A stretch of 64,000 bases of DNA from Luteimonas sp. RC10 (GTDB taxonomy: Bacteria; Pseudomonadota; Gammaproteobacteria; Xanthomonadales; Xanthomonadaceae). Under the pieces are notes generated by a model. The model saw only the letters and a program-made list of their open reading frames with translations. It did not search any database and was not told the DNA's origin. The stretch is from positions 558,001 through 622,000 of the forward strand of contig NZ_JACHYJ010000002.1 in NCBI RefSeq assembly GCF_014192745.1, written 5' to 3'. Positions 1 through 9,218 of this stretch are shown here, in pieces (the first letter of the stretch is position 1; every line of letters begins with the position of its first letter). A program made the position numbers and the translations under genes.

Positions 1-123
1 GATGTTGCCGTGGCCGAACAGGATCGCCAGCGGATCGCGATCGCGCGACGTCTCCACCGGCGCCTGGCCAGCCTCCGCGACGCTGTAGTGGAAACGGACG
101 ACGCGGTCTTTCTCGATCTTCAT
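1..123 (-). CDS. slyD: FKBP-type peptidyl-prolyl isomerase SlyD, N-terminal part
   Basis: Only the first 41 codons are present; the gene continues beyond the left edge. The protein starts MKIEKDRVVRFHYSV, the first strand of the FKBP fold in SlyD-type isomerases, followed by a PLAILFGHGNI segment that matches the usual SlyD N-terminus. SlyD is a cytoplasmic folding helper with prolyl isomerase and chaperone domains and often a metal-binding tail; neither the rest of the isomerase domain nor the tail can be seen here. The ATG at 123 has an AGGG Shine-Dalgarno element about 8 nt upstream. It is divergent from the NlpC/P60 gene at 215. Confidence 0.85.
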   Translation of the reverse strand, partial: MKIEKDRVVRFHYSVAEAGQAPVETSRDRDPLAILFGHGNI

Positions 124-214
124 GGGGAAACCCTGGTGATGCGGCCGCAAGGCCGCTTGAGGACGGTGGCGCACATGCGGCACGATGCCGGGACTGGCAG
201 GTGGAATGACGTAT

Positions 215-790
215 ATGCAGGCAAGTCCGCATTATCCCGACTCCGACGCGTTCGCGCCAACCGGGCGGCGCCGCGCGGTTGGCGTGCTGACGATGACGCT
301 CGCCCTGCTCGCGCTGGCCGGCTGCGGCGGGCGCGATGTTCGCCCGGCCGCGCCGGCCGCCTCGGCGCCGGTCCCGCAGCGCACCTGGAATACGGTGTCG
401 CCGACCGACCCGGCGGCGGCCAATGCGGTGCTGATGCGCGCGATCAGCCTGGTCGGCACGCCTTATCGATATGGCGGCAACACGCCCGAGGGCGGCTTCG
501 ACTGCAGCGGCCTGGTGAACTACGTGTTCCGCGACATGCTCGATGTGCGGCTGCCGCGTTCATCGCGCGAGCTCTACGCCTACCAGGGGCCGAAGATCGA
601 TGCCGAGCGGCTGGCCCCGGGCGATCTGGTGTTTTTCGGCAGCGGCGGGAGCGTTTCCCACGTCGGGATCTATGTCGGCGAGGGCCGCTTCGTGCACGCA
701 CCGAGCACCGGCGGCACCGTGCGCCTGGACCATCTGGACGGCAGCTACTGGCGCCGGAACTACACGGGGTCACGACGCGTTCTTCACTGA
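215..790 (+). CDS. NlpC/P60 family peptidoglycan endopeptidase, lipoprotein
   Basis: This is a cell-wall hydrolase of the NlpC/P60 cysteine peptidase family, which cuts peptide stems of murein. The probable triad is Cys97 (in FDCSGLV), His149 (SHVGIYVG) and His161 (FVHAP). A basic RRR stretch, a hydrophobic core and an LALAGC lipobox (Cys37) mark it as an outer-membrane or periplasmic lipoprotein. The start is the ATG at 215, placed 9 nt after GGTGGA; the ATG at 206 sits too close to that element, and one at 185 is also in frame. A paralogue with the same domain but a different N-terminus follows at 899. Confidence 0.88.
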   Translation: MQASPHYPDSDAFAPTGRRRAVGVLTMTLALLALAGCGGRDVRPAAPAASAPVPQRTWNTVSPTDPAAANAVLMRAISLVGTPYRYGGNTPEGGFDCSGLVNYVFRDMLDVRLPRSSRELYAYQGPKIDAERLAPGDLVFFGSGGSVSHVGIYVGEGRFVHAPSTGGTVRLDHLDGSYWRRNYTGSRRVLH

Positions 791-898
791 ATAGCGAGCA
801 CAAACAAGCACTTGGGCGCATTCAGTAACTTTTGCTTAACAACTCCTTCGCGCAAACCCGGTAGCTTCCCCCGCTGGTCCGGAAGATGTGAAGCACAC

Positions 899-1555
899 GT
901 GACGACGACAGACGCGTCTTTAAATGGCGCTGGCGCCTCCCGCAGCCTCCTCCGCAACACCTCCGCCGCGCTGCTGCTTGCGCTGGCGACCGCCCCGGCA
1001 TTCGCAGGCCCTGGCCTGGCCGCCGACTCAGCGGATCAGTTCGATCAGACCACATCGGTCGCGAAGGCGATCGTCACACCCGCCGCCCAGTTGCAGCAGC
1101 CGCAGATGCTCCTGGCCAGCGACATCAACCAGCTCATCGCGATGGAAGTCGACAAGCCGGTGCAGGTCGCTGATGGCCGGGTCGAGTCCCTGCTCAAGCG
1201 CGCACTCACCCTGCTCGGCACGCCCTACCGCTGGGGCGGCTCCAGCCCCGACAGCGGTTTCGACTGCAGCGGCCTGGTCGGCTACGTCTTCCGCACCGCG
1301 CTGGGCATCGAACTGCCGCGCGTCTCGCGCGAGATGGCCCAGAACGGCGAACGCATCGACCGCACCTCGCTGACCGCCGGCGACCTGGTCTTCTTCGGCC
1401 GCCGCGGCAACCGCATCGACCACGTCGGCATCTACCTGGGCGAAGGCCGCTTCGTCCACGCCCCGCGCAGCGGCAAGGACGTCATGGTCTCCGACCTCGA
1501 CTCCGGCTACTGGGCCACCCGCTTCCAGGTCGCCCGCCGCGTCGCCGGCGTCTGA
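899..1555 (+). CDS. NlpC/P60 family peptidoglycan endopeptidase, secreted
   Basis: This is the second NlpC/P60 cysteine peptidase, with Cys123 (FDCSGLVGYVF), His175 (DHVGIYLGEG) and His187 (FVHAP) as the probable catalytic triad in the C-terminal half. The start chosen is GTG at 899, preceded by GAAG 5 nt upstream. It gives a Ser/Thr-rich, weakly basic N-region, then an alanine/leucine-rich core (SAALLLALATAPAFAGPG) that looks like a cleavable signal peptide. An ATG at 812 in the same frame would add an odd Cys/Pro-rich extension. The catalytic domain is closely similar to that of the lipoprotein at 215, so the pair probably arose by tandem duplication. The gene ends just before a clear terminator. 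Confidence 0.87.
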   Translation: MTTTDASLNGAGASRSLLRNTSAALLLALATAPAFAGPGLAADSADQFDQTTSVAKAIVTPAAQLQQPQMLLASDINQLIAMEVDKPVQVADGRVESLLKRALTLLGTPYRWGGSSPDSGFDCSGLVGYVFRTALGIELPRVSREMAQNGERIDRTSLTAGDLVFFGRRGNRIDHVGIYLGEGRFVHAPRSGKDVMVSDLDSGYWATRFQVARRVAGV

Positions 1556-1575
1556 CCCGCAGCTCCGCGATGCCG

Positions 1576-1599
1576 AAGGCCGCCGAAAGGCGGCCTTTT
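1576..1599 (+). terminator. Rho-independent terminator after the NlpC/P60 pair
   Basis: The sequence is AAGGCCGCC, a GAAA tetraloop, then GGCGGCCTTTT: nine base pairs closed by a stable loop and followed by a short T run. It starts 21 nt after the stop codon at 1555. Confidence 0.88.
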
Positions 1600-1615
1600 G
1601 CGTTTCCAACACAAA

Positions 1616-1693
1616 AAAACCGGGGTCAGAGTCGCTTTTCCTCCCAGCCACCCGGCTGAGGCGAATCGGAAAAGTCACTCTGACCCCGGTTTT
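1616..1693. repeat. Interspersed GGGGTCAGAGT palindrome, copy 1
   Basis: Two 17-nt arms, AAAACCGGGGTCAGAGT at 1616-1632 and its exact reverse complement at 1677-1693, enclose a 44-nt core. The same arm motif recurs at 1792-1872, 20887-20967 and 22877-23026. These resemble the REP-type palindromes associated in many gammaproteobacteria with RAYT (Y1 transposase) genes, but no such transposase lies in this window. With copy 2 and the terminator, this copy fills the gene-free stretch 1556-1878. Confidence 0.85.
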
Positions 1694-1791
1694 GTGGGTG
1701 CATCCCTGGGCTGAGTCGTTTCTCGTCGCAGGCCTGCCCGCAGATGCGCATCCCCCCATTCCACCCGAGTGGCCGCGGCTCCGGCAGTCAT

Positions 1792-1872
1792 AAACCGGGG
1801 TCAGAGTCGATTTTCGATCCATCGATCCGAGGTGCGGCCCGGCTCTGCAAAAATCGACTCTGACCCCGGTTT
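1792..1872. repeat. Interspersed GGGGTCAGAGT palindrome, copy 2
   Basis: Perfect 23-nt arms lie at 1792-1814 and 1850-1872, sharing the AAACCGGGGTCAGAGT outer part with copy 1 but with a different inner part (CGATTTT) that is still fully self-complementary. It lies 98 nt after copy 1 and ends 6 nt before the stop codon of the minus-strand gene at 1879, so its transcript could fold right after that stop. Confidence 0.85.
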
Positions 1873-1878
1873 TGGGGC

Positions 1879-2784
1879 TCAGTATTGGGCGGTGCGCACC
1901 AGCAGGTGCTTGGCGATGGCGCCGTGCAGGCGGCCGATGCCGCGGCACAGGTGCAGGGTGCCGAACAGCAGCAGCACGCCGATCGCCGACAACAGCGGCA
2001 GCAGGAACGGGGCTTGCCGCGGCACGTCGATGCCGGAGATCCACAGGTGCAGGTTCAAGCCCGGCACCAGCGACAGCGGGGCGGCGATCAGCGGCAAGGA
2101 CGCGCTGAGCAGGGTCACCACCAGCGTGAAGTAGACGATGCCCAGCGGCAGCATCAGCAGCATGTACAGCAGCGTGCTCCAGGTCCGCGCGTCGGTGAAC
2201 ATGTCGGCGATACGCCCGGTCCAACTGCGGCCGCGGGCCGCATACAGCGGTCGACGCGGCATGCGCTCGCCGAGCATGACCTCGACCAGCCGGCCCTCCA
2301 CCAGCGACAGCACCCGCACCGAGCCCAGGAACAGGATCAGCAGCGGGATGCCGACCAGCACGATGACCAGGCTGCCGGAGATCGACAGGCCCAGCACCAC
2401 CCACAGAAAGTAGAAGATGCCCGTCGCCAGCGACAGCAGCATGTAGAACAGCGACGACCAGGTCCGCGGATCGGCAGCGACCCCGAAGAAGCGGCCTGCC
2501 AGCGAGCTGCGCGGCGCGGGCGCCGGCGGCCGCAGCGCGGTCTGCACCTTGACCTCGGTGTCGCGATAGATGTCGGCCACCTCGTCGGGCGCACCGTAGC
2601 TCGAGGCGACCGCGGCGATCACCTCGGCCTCGCTGCGGCCAGGATGCTCGGCCAGTTCCGAGCGCAGGTATTCCTCGGCGTCGTACAGCGCGTCCTGCAC
2701 CAGCGCCGGGTCGGCGCCGGCCAGCGAGCGGCGCAGATGGTCCAGGTATTCGGGAATGTTTTGCGGCAGACCTTGGGTGTTCAT
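1879..2784 (-). CDS. HAAS/DUF1700-type membrane protein with two sensor repeats
   Basis: The 301-residue protein begins with a soluble helical domain ([16 protein letters not shown] to about residue 80) like the HAAS/DUF1700 domain found next to PadR regulators. Two copies of a membrane module then follow, each opening with D-R-TWS-L-YMLL and containing paired hydrophobic helices, at about residues 100-175 and 190-290. This matches the putative sensor domain that usually occurs as a repeat. Its ATG overlaps the TGA of the PadR gene by 4 nt (ATGA), so translation is coupled. It probably works with PadR in an envelope-stress or signalling role; the ligand is unknown. Confidence 0.78.
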   Translation of the reverse strand: MNTQGLPQNIPEYLDHLRRSLAGADPALVQDALYDAEEYLRSELAEHPGRSEAEVIAAVASSYGAPDEVADIYRDTEVKVQTALRPPAPAPRSSLAGRFFGVAADPRTWSSLFYMLLSLATGIFYFLWVVLGLSISGSLVIVLVGIPLLILFLGSVRVLSLVEGRLVEVMLGERMPRRPLYAARGRSWTGRIADMFTDARTWSTLLYMLLMLPLGIVYFTLVVTLLSASLPLIAAPLSLVPGLNLHLWISGIDVPRQAPFLLPLLSAIGVLLLFGTLHLCRGIGRLHGAIAKHLLVRTAQY

Positions 2785-3155
2785 TCGATCATCCCCTCCA
2801 GGACGGCGTCGACGGAATCGCGGGTGGCGCGCCAGGCGGCGGCCCAATGGCGCAGGGTCGTCCGCCCTGCCTCGGTGATGCGGTAGTAGCGACGCGGCGG
2901 CCCGGCATCCGAAGGCGCAACGTGGCTGTCGAGCAACCCCGCGGCGCCGAGATTGCGCAGCACCGGATACAGAGCGCTCTGCTTGCCGGCGAGCACGCCG
3001 TCGAGCCGTTCGAGCCGCTTGGCGATCTGGTAGCCGTACATCGGCTCGGCACTGCCAGCCAGCACCGCCAGCAGCGCGAGCGAGACCGTGCCTGCGCTCA
3101 GTTCCTTCTGGAACTTGCGCAGACCCGCGTCGTCCGCTTCGTCGCTTCCGGTCAA
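2781..3155 (-). CDS. PadR family transcriptional regulator
   Basis: This is a 124-residue winged-helix repressor. The PadR core is visible as [21 protein letters not shown], then [19 protein letters not shown] (recognition helix region) and [11 protein letters not shown] (wing). The length is typical of the short PadR class with one C-terminal helix for dimerisation. The start is a TTG at 3155, supported by a strong GGAGG 5 nt upstream. The gene overlaps the HAAS/sensor gene by 4 nt. A set of GCGAA/TTCGC half-sites lies about 33-52 nt upstream of the start and may be its own operator. Confidence 0.87.
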   Translation of the reverse strand: MTGSDEADDAGLRKFQKELSAGTVSLALLAVLAGSAEPMYGYQIAKRLERLDGVLAGKQSALYPVLRNLGAAGLLDSHVAPSDAGPPRRYYRITEAGRTTLRHWAAAWRATRDSVDAVLEGMIE

Positions 3156-3187
3156 TGCTGCCTCCGAGTGTCGAGCAGGACTCTATT

Positions 3188-3207
3188 GCGAACTTCGCTA
3201 TAGCGAA
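3188..3207. promoter_or_regulatory. Overlapping palindromes, candidate PadR operator
   Basis: TTCGCTATAGCGAA (3194-3207) is a perfect 14-bp palindrome. It shares its left arm with a second palindrome, GCGAACTTCGC (3188-3198), so GCGAA half-sites occur three times in alternating orientation. The site lies between the PadR start and the divergent cyclophilin gene. Binding by PadR is inference from position. Confidence 0.5.
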
Positions 3208-3274
3208 TGTGCCGCTAGTCATGCGACGCGCCAGGTCGGCCACAATCGACGCTCTCTTCCACCGGACCTCACGC

Positions 3275-4249
<975 letters not shown>

Positions 4250-4310
4250 GGGCCACGATGACGAGCCCCGCTGTGCGGGTCGCCCACCGGCTGCCTGCAC
4301 GCCACGCCCG

Positions 4311-4324
4311 TGCATACGAATGCA
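4311..4324. promoter_or_regulatory. Palindrome upstream of the DeoR gene
   Basis: TGCATACGAATGCA has 5-bp inverted arms (TGCAT/ATGCA) and is followed at once by two further TGCAC copies (4321-4325 and 4331-4335). It lies about 200 nt before the DeoR-type start in an otherwise featureless 274-nt gap. A regulatory role is only suggested by the clustering. Confidence 0.25.
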
Positions 4325-4523
4325 CGATGTTGCACGTTTTCACCCGCTGATCCAAAATTTGCACCTTCACGCAGAGCGGGGGGTGCCCGATGTCGCAGCG
4401 CAGGGGGGTGGACGGACGGAGGTCTTGCCGAGCCACGTCGATGCGACGCGCTGCGACCTGGAGACACGGCGCGAGCGTTGCCGTCGTGGGCACACGCGCG
4501 CTCGCCACCTGGGGTCGCATTCG

Positions 4524-5312
4524 ATGACCGCGTCTGGCGACGCGCTGCCGCAGGAGCGCCAGCAGGCGATCCTGCGCCGGCTCGCGATCGAGGGCCGGGT
4601 CGTGGCGACCGAACTGGCGGCCGAGTTCAGCGTGTCGGAGGATTCGATCCGCCGCGACCTGCGCGAGCTTGCCGCGCGTGGCCTGTGCCGACGTGTCTAC
4701 GGCGGCGCACTGCCGCCGACGCCCGACTTTCCACCGTTGGCCCGACGCCATCACGAGCACGCGGCGGGCAAGCGCGCGCTCGCGATCGCCGCCGTGGCGG
4801 CCGCGCGGATCCGCCCGGGCCAGATGCTGCTGCTCGACGCCGGCTCCACGAACAGCGCGATCGCCGCCGCATTGCCCGAGCGCCAGGCGCTGACGGTCGC
4901 GACCAATGCCCCCGACATCGCCCAGACACTGATGGCCCGCGACGGCTTCGAGGTCCTGCTGATCGGCGGTCGGATCGACCCCAGCAGCGGCGCGGCGCTC
5001 GGCGCGCAGGCGATGGCGCAACTGCGCGATCTGCGCGCCGACCTGTGCTTCCCCGGCGCCTGCGCGATCGATGCCGACCACGGCATCTGGAGCGTCGACG
5101 GCGAGCAGGCCCGCTTCAAACGCCTGATGATCGAGGCCAGCGGCGAGGCCATCGTGGTGGCGACCAACGCCAAGCTCGGCACGCAGGCCGCGCACCGGGT
5201 CGCGGCGCTCGAAGCGATCGCCACGCTGGTCGTCGAACACGATGCACCGCCCGCGCAACGGGCGCGCTTTGGCGCGCGCGGCATCGCGGTACATGTCGCC
5301 GCGCCCCCCTGA
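4524..5312 (+). CDS. DeoR/GlpR family transcriptional regulator
   Basis: The 262-residue protein has an N-terminal DeoR helix-turn-helix (ERQQAILRRLAIEGRV, then SVSEDSIRRDLRELAARG) and the family signature R-VYGGAL just after it. The C-terminal DeoR sensor domain is related to ribose-5-phosphate isomerase and shows LLLDAGSTNSAIAAAL and LIGGRI motifs that bind a phosphorylated sugar in relatives. The start is ATG 4524, which yields the normal family length. It is followed 44 nt later by an MFS transporter in the same direction, so it probably controls that transporter in response to a sugar phosphate. Confidence 0.87.
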   Translation: MTASGDALPQERQQAILRRLAIEGRVVATELAAEFSVSEDSIRRDLRELAARGLCRRVYGGALPPTPDFPPLARRHHEHAAGKRALAIAAVAAARIRPGQMLLLDAGSTNSAIAAALPERQALTVATNAPDIAQTLMARDGFEVLLIGGRIDPSSGAALGAQAMAQLRDLRADLCFPGACAIDADHGIWSVDGEQARFKRLMIEASGEAIVVATNAKLGTQAAHRVAALEAIATLVVEHDAPPAQRARFGARGIAVHVAAPP

Positions 5313-5356
5313 GCGCCCCCTGTCTCTCCCCTCCTCCGTTCCCCACGTTGTCCGCC

Positions 5357-6493
5357 ATGTCCGTCCCGATCTCTTCCCCCCGCGCGCAGCAGCATGCGAC
5401 GCGCGCCGCGTTCTTCATTCCCGGTTTCGCGATCGCCGCCTGGGCGCCGATCGTGCCCTTCGCCAAGGCCCGGACCGGCCTTGATGAGGCCTCGCTCGGA
5501 CTGGTGCTGCTATGCCTGGGCACCGGCTCGCTGCTGGCGATGCCGGCCGCCGGTGCGCTCGCTGCGCGGCAGGGCTGCAAGCGCGTCATGGTGGCCGCAC
5601 TGCTGTTGATCTGCATCACGTTGCCGATGCTCGCGATGGCCGCAACGCCCTGGCTGCTGGCGGCTGCGCTGGCGGCATTCGGTGCCGGTATCGGCGCGAT
5701 GGACTGCGCGATGAATCTGCAGGCCGTCGCGGTCGAGCGCGACAGCGCACGGCCGATGATGTCGGGCTTCCACGCGTTCTACAGCATCGGCGGTTTTGTC
5801 GGTGCCGCCGGGACGACTGCATTGCTCAGCGCGGGCCTGGCACCGTGGTTGGCGACGGGCCTGGTCGCGTTGATCGTGCTGGCGTTGTATGCGCCGTCGG
5901 CACGCCATTGGCGCAGCGAACGCGTGGCGCGCGACACCGCGGCGTTCGCGTGGCCGCGCGGCGTGGTCGCGTGCATCGGTGCGCTGTGCTTCGTCGCATT
6001 CCTGGTCGAAGGCTCGATGCTCGACTGGAGTGCGGTGTTCCTGCACGAGGTCCGCGGCGTGGACGCTGCCCGCGCCGGAATGGGCTTTGTCGTGTTCTCG
6101 CTGGCGATGACGATCGCGCGCCTGCTCGGCGACGGTCTCGTCCGCCGCCTGGGCGACCGCCGCGCGGTCGTGCTCGGCGCACTGTGCGCGTGCGCGGGCC
6201 TGAGCATCGCCACGCTGGCGCCCAGTGGCGCGATCGCGCTGGCCGGCTACGCGCTGGTGGGTGTGGGCTGCGCCAATGTGGTGCCGGTGATGTTCTCGAT
6301 GGCCGGCCGCCAGACGACGATGCCCGAGGCACAGGCGATCCCGGCCATCAGCACAATCGGCTATGCCGGGGTGCTCGCAGGTCCCGCATTGATCGGCTTC
6401 GCCGCGCAGGCGACCGGACTGGTGGTCGCGTTCCTCGGCGTCGCCGCAGCAATGGCAGGGGTCGCGCTGTCGATGCGCTGGCTGCGCGTGTGA
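5357..6493 (+). CDS. MFS transporter, YbjJ-like
   Basis: The 378-residue, very hydrophobic protein has about 12 predicted membrane helices and is in the length range of the small MFS group that includes E. coli YbjJ. It begins with RAAFFIPGFAIAAWAPIVPF, where the family usually has a G-A-WAP turn in helix 1. GAGIGAMDCAMNLQAV and a SGFHAFYSIGGFVGA segment in helices 4-5 are typical of this subgroup. The substrate is unknown; the adjacent DeoR regulator suggests a sugar or sugar derivative. The start ATG 5357 is 44 nt after the regulator, so an operon is likely. Confidence 0.8.
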   Translation: MSVPISSPRAQQHATRAAFFIPGFAIAAWAPIVPFAKARTGLDEASLGLVLLCLGTGSLLAMPAAGALAARQGCKRVMVAALLLICITLPMLAMAATPWLLAAALAAFGAGIGAMDCAMNLQAVAVERDSARPMMSGFHAFYSIGGFVGAAGTTALLSAGLAPWLATGLVALIVLALYAPSARHWRSERVARDTAAFAWPRGVVACIGALCFVAFLVEGSMLDWSAVFLHEVRGVDAARAGMGFVVFSLAMTIARLLGDGLVRRLGDRRAVVLGALCACAGLSIATLAPSGAIALAGYALVGVGCANVVPVMFSMAGRQTTMPEAQAIPAISTIGYAGVLAGPALIGFAAQATGLVVAFLGVAAAMAGVALSMRWLRV

Positions 6494-6605
6494 ACTGCGC
6501 TGCCCGTTCGCGCAACGCGATCATGGCGTGCTCGTCACACAGGCTTGCCCTCGCTTCTCTCAGCCTCACGCTTCCCCGCTCAATCGAAGACGAAGAGGAA
6601 CCGCC

Positions 6606-6902
6606 ATGCCCATGCTCCGCATCCGCCTGACCGGCAGCGACGACACCGCCCGTACGGTGATCAATCTCCTGCAGAGCATCGATGGCATCGAGCATGTCGA
6701 GGAAATCGACGACCTGATGCCGCACATGGATGACGCCGACTCCAGCTCCGCCGGGCTGAGCGATGTCAGCGGCCCGCAGATGCACGAAATCGAGGTCGAG
6801 GCCGGCAACGCCGCGACTGCACGCAAGGTCCGCGAGGCGGTCGAGGCGCTGGCCTTCGACCTCGACGCGCTGGTGGAATTCGAGGAAGAAGAGGAAGGCT
6901 GA
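6606..6902 (+). CDS. Small acidic protein of unknown function
   Basis: This 98-residue protein is not recognised. It starts MPMLRIRLTGSDDTARTVIN, with an alternating strand/helix/strand pattern that could be an ACT- or ferredoxin-like alpha/beta fold. A Ser/Asp-rich linker follows at about residues 38-52, then a second helix, and it ends in a run of glutamates. The calculated character is strongly acidic. A good AGAGGAA element lies 5 nt before the ATG at 6606, which supports translation. It seems to be monocistronic, 112 nt after the MFS gene. Confidence 0.7.
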   Translation: MPMLRIRLTGSDDTARTVINLLQSIDGIEHVEEIDDLMPHMDDADSSSAGLSDVSGPQMHEIEVEAGNAATARKVREAVEALAFDLDALVEFEEEEEG

Positions 6903-7038
6903 ATCGACACGGCGCTCTGTGCGCGCGCCGGTCGGTTTGCGTCCGGCGCGAAGGTGATGCGGCAAGACGCGGCCAGGCCATTCATCGCGCCGGGTCATAT
7001 CCACAGCGCAGAACGCGCGCTGCTGACCCCGCGCGCGA

Positions 7039-7383
7039 TCAGAATCGAACGCCGTCGATCTGGACGATCTTCAACGAAGCCAGGTCGAGTCCGTCGATGC
7101 AGCGCACGTTGACGCAGGCCATCGGCGCACCGTCGGGGGCGATGCCGCGGCTATAGGGCGCAATGCCGCAGACCGTGCAGAAATGATGGTCGATCCGGTG
7201 GGTGTTGAAGTGATAGGTGCCCGCAGTGCCGGTGCCGGTCTCGCGCAACGCCTCGGCCGGCGCGAACGCCAGCAGGCCACCGCGCCGGCGGCACATCGAG
7301 CAATTGCAGTCGTAGACCTCGGCAATCTCGCCGTCCAGCTCGAAGGCCAGGCTGCCGCAATGGCAACGTCCGCGATGGGTCAT
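7039..7383 (-). CDS. GFA family zinc-binding protein
   Basis: The 114-residue protein carries the zinc ligands of the GFA/CENP-V fold: Cys7 and Cys9 (CHCG), Cys26, Cys28 and Cys31 (CNCSMC), and Cys69 and Cys72 (CTVCG). Relatives are named after glutathione-dependent formaldehyde-activating enzyme, but most have no proven reaction. The ATG at 7383 overlaps the TGA of the preceding membrane-protein gene by 4 nt, and its GGAGA ribosome site lies inside that gene's last codons. It is therefore the terminal gene of the MoxR operon, although its function has no clear link to it. Confidence 0.85.
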   Translation of the reverse strand: MTHRGRCHCGSLAFELDGEIAEVYDCNCSMCRRRGGLLAFAPAEALRETGTGTAGTYHFNTHRIDHHFCTVCGIAPYSRGIAPDGAPMACVNVRCIDGLDLASLKIVQIDGVRF

Positions 7384-9218
7384 CGTCGTTTCTCCATTGG
7401 AGGTACAGATGAGCGAGGTGAGGATGACGCCGGCACTTGGGCACGCCCCAGGGGCGCACGGCCCAGCGCCCACAGCACGGTCGTTGCCAGCAGCCAGGCC
7501 AGCGCCCAGGGCCAACTCGACCCGGGGGCAGTGGCCTGCGATGCGCGGCCGCCAGACATCTCACGGACCAACGCCTGTGTCCTGGCGCGTTGCTGCGCCG
7601 CCGCCAGACCCGGCGCGTCTTCGATGGCGCGCACCTGCACAGGCCAGTGCCGATCGGCATCGACGATCCGGTACCAGCCGGCGACGCGTGGCCACAGGCC
7701 GGTGCAATCGCGCGTCGCCGGATCACGCAACAACGGGACGGCGCGCCCGTCGGGCGCGATCGCCTGCGCGTCGGGACCGAGCCCGCACAGCGCGACGCGC
7801 TCGCCGACCCAGGCGGGCCCCGCGACCGTCGCTGTGGCCCGGTCGCCGGCACGGGCCAGCGTGCCCGCCCAACTGCTCCACAGTGCCGCGTGCAGATCGG
7901 CGCGGCCGGCCAGCGGCAGGCGCCAACTGTCGGCCAGCGTGACCAGGCCGATGCGGCCGCGGCCCCAGGCTTGCCAGCGCATCATGTCCGGCGGGTTGCC
8001 CGCGATTCCCGGCAGTCCTCCGGACAGCGGGCGATAGGCCAGCGCCGGCGGCGCCTCGCCGGCCAGCAACGGATCGAACGGCGCATCGGCGCTGCCGGGC
8101 CCGGCCCACGCGCGCAACCGCGCCACATCCGCCGGACCGGGATCGGGGCGCCACGTGCGTACCGACCCTGCTTCGATCGCCAGGCCGGTGCCACGCAGCC
8201 AGTCGCGCAACGCCCTCGACGGTGGCTGCGGTGCGTGCACCAGCACGCCGAGACCATTCGCCACCGCGCTGCGCAGCGCGGCCCGCGTGCCTGCGCTCAA
8301 GCCGTCGAATGCGCGCGCCTCGAGCAGCACCAGATCCTGCTCGGCCAGGCCGGCCGCATCGGGTGTCGGCGCATCGCCGACGCCGGTACCGCCGCCCAGG
8401 GCAGTTCGCCAGTGCAGGCGCAGGCCCGTGTCCTCGGCCCAGCGTCGCAGTGCGCGCAGGTCCGGGTTCGGCGCACCGGCGAGCAGCAGCACGCGCACCG
8501 GGGCCGCCGCTTCGACGACCACCGACACCTCGACCCGGGACAGCTCGGCGCCCTCGGCATCGCGCACGCCCACGCCGAACAGCGCCTGGCCGGTGCCGCG
8601 TGCAGTGCCGGCCAGGCGGAAACCGCCCGCCTCGTCCGGCGCTGCCGTATCGACGATGCGGCCCGCCGGATCGACCAACACGACCTGCGCGCCTTCGTGA
8701 CCGGCGACACCGCCACGTACCTCGAAGCGCGCGCCCGGCGCGACGTCGCGTGGCGCCTCGAGCGCGACGATGCCGGCCGGCAGCGGTGCAGGCACGAACG
8801 CCAAAGCGCGATCGCCGATCGCATCGCGGTCGCGCGCCGTCAGACCGGCGCCGACGATCGTCAGCGCCTGCGCATCGTGGCGCCGCAGTGCGGTTGCCAG
8901 ATCGGGCGTCCGCAGCGCCCCGGGTGGTCCGTCGCCGGCCTCGGGCAATGCGACCACGCGCTGAGACGCCGGCATTGGCAGTCCCTGCCATCCGGCGGTC
9001 AGCACGACCAGCGTGTCGCCTGCGACCGGCACCGGCGGCGGCTGCAAGGTGCGCGCCAGCAGACCTGCGGAGACCACGGTCAACACCGCGAGCGCGCACG
9101 TGCGCCATGCCGCGGGCCGGGCCTCGGGTGGCGCGCGCAGATGCGCGATCGCCAGCCGCAGGATCGACAGTGCGGCAGCGGCAGACAACAGTGGGAGCAA
9201 CCAGCGCTCGGGGGTCAT
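7380..9218 (-). CDS. Membrane protein with GATase-1-like domain, MoxR operon
   Basis: The 612-residue protein has two N-terminal membrane helices (about residues 5-25 and 38-57), a large periplasmic part and a final helix (WPWALAWLLATTVLWAL) near the C-terminus. In the middle, VRVLLLAGAPNPDLRALRRW begins a class I glutamine amidotransferase-like fold of the type found in BatA/DUF4159-linked proteins. No catalytic Cys nucleophile is apparent, so it is probably structural or ligand-binding. It overlaps the DUF4175-like gene by 4 nt upstream and the GFA gene by 4 nt downstream. It presumably belongs to the MoxR-dependent envelope complex. Confidence 0.7.
   Translation of the reverse strand: MTPERWLLPLLSAAAALSILRLAIAHLRAPPEARPAAWRTCALAVLTVVSAGLLARTLQPPPVPVAGDTLVVLTAGWQGLPMPASQRVVALPEAGDGPPGALRTPDLATALRRHDAQALTIVGAGLTARDRDAIGDRALAFVPAPLPAGIVALEAPRDVAPGARFEVRGGVAGHEGAQVVLVDPAGRIVDTAAPDEAGGFRLAGTARGTGQALFGVGVRDAEGAELSRVEVSVVVEAAAPVRVLLLAGAPNPDLRALRRWAEDTGLRLHWRTALGGGTGVGDAPTPDAAGLAEQDLVLLEARAFDGLSAGTRAALRSAVANGLGVLVHAPQPPSRALRDWLRGTGLAIEAGSVRTWRPDPGPADVARLRAWAGPGSADAPFDPLLAGEAPPALAYRPLSGGLPGIAGNPPDMMRWQAWGRGRIGLVTLADSWRLPLAGRADLHAALWSSWAGTLARAGDRATATVAGPAWVGERVALCGLGPDAQAIAPDGRAVPLLRDPATRDCTGLWPRVAGWYRIVDADRHWPVQVRAIEDAPGLAAAQQRARTQALVREMSGGRASQATAPGSSWPWALAWLLATTVLWALGRAPLGRAQVPASSSPRSSVPPMEKRR

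Noticed and set aside
4250-4523. N-terminal extension of the DeoR-type regulator from an upstream ATG
   Set aside because: The extension would add about 130 Arg-rich residues before the normal DeoR start; the ATG at 4524 gives the usual length.
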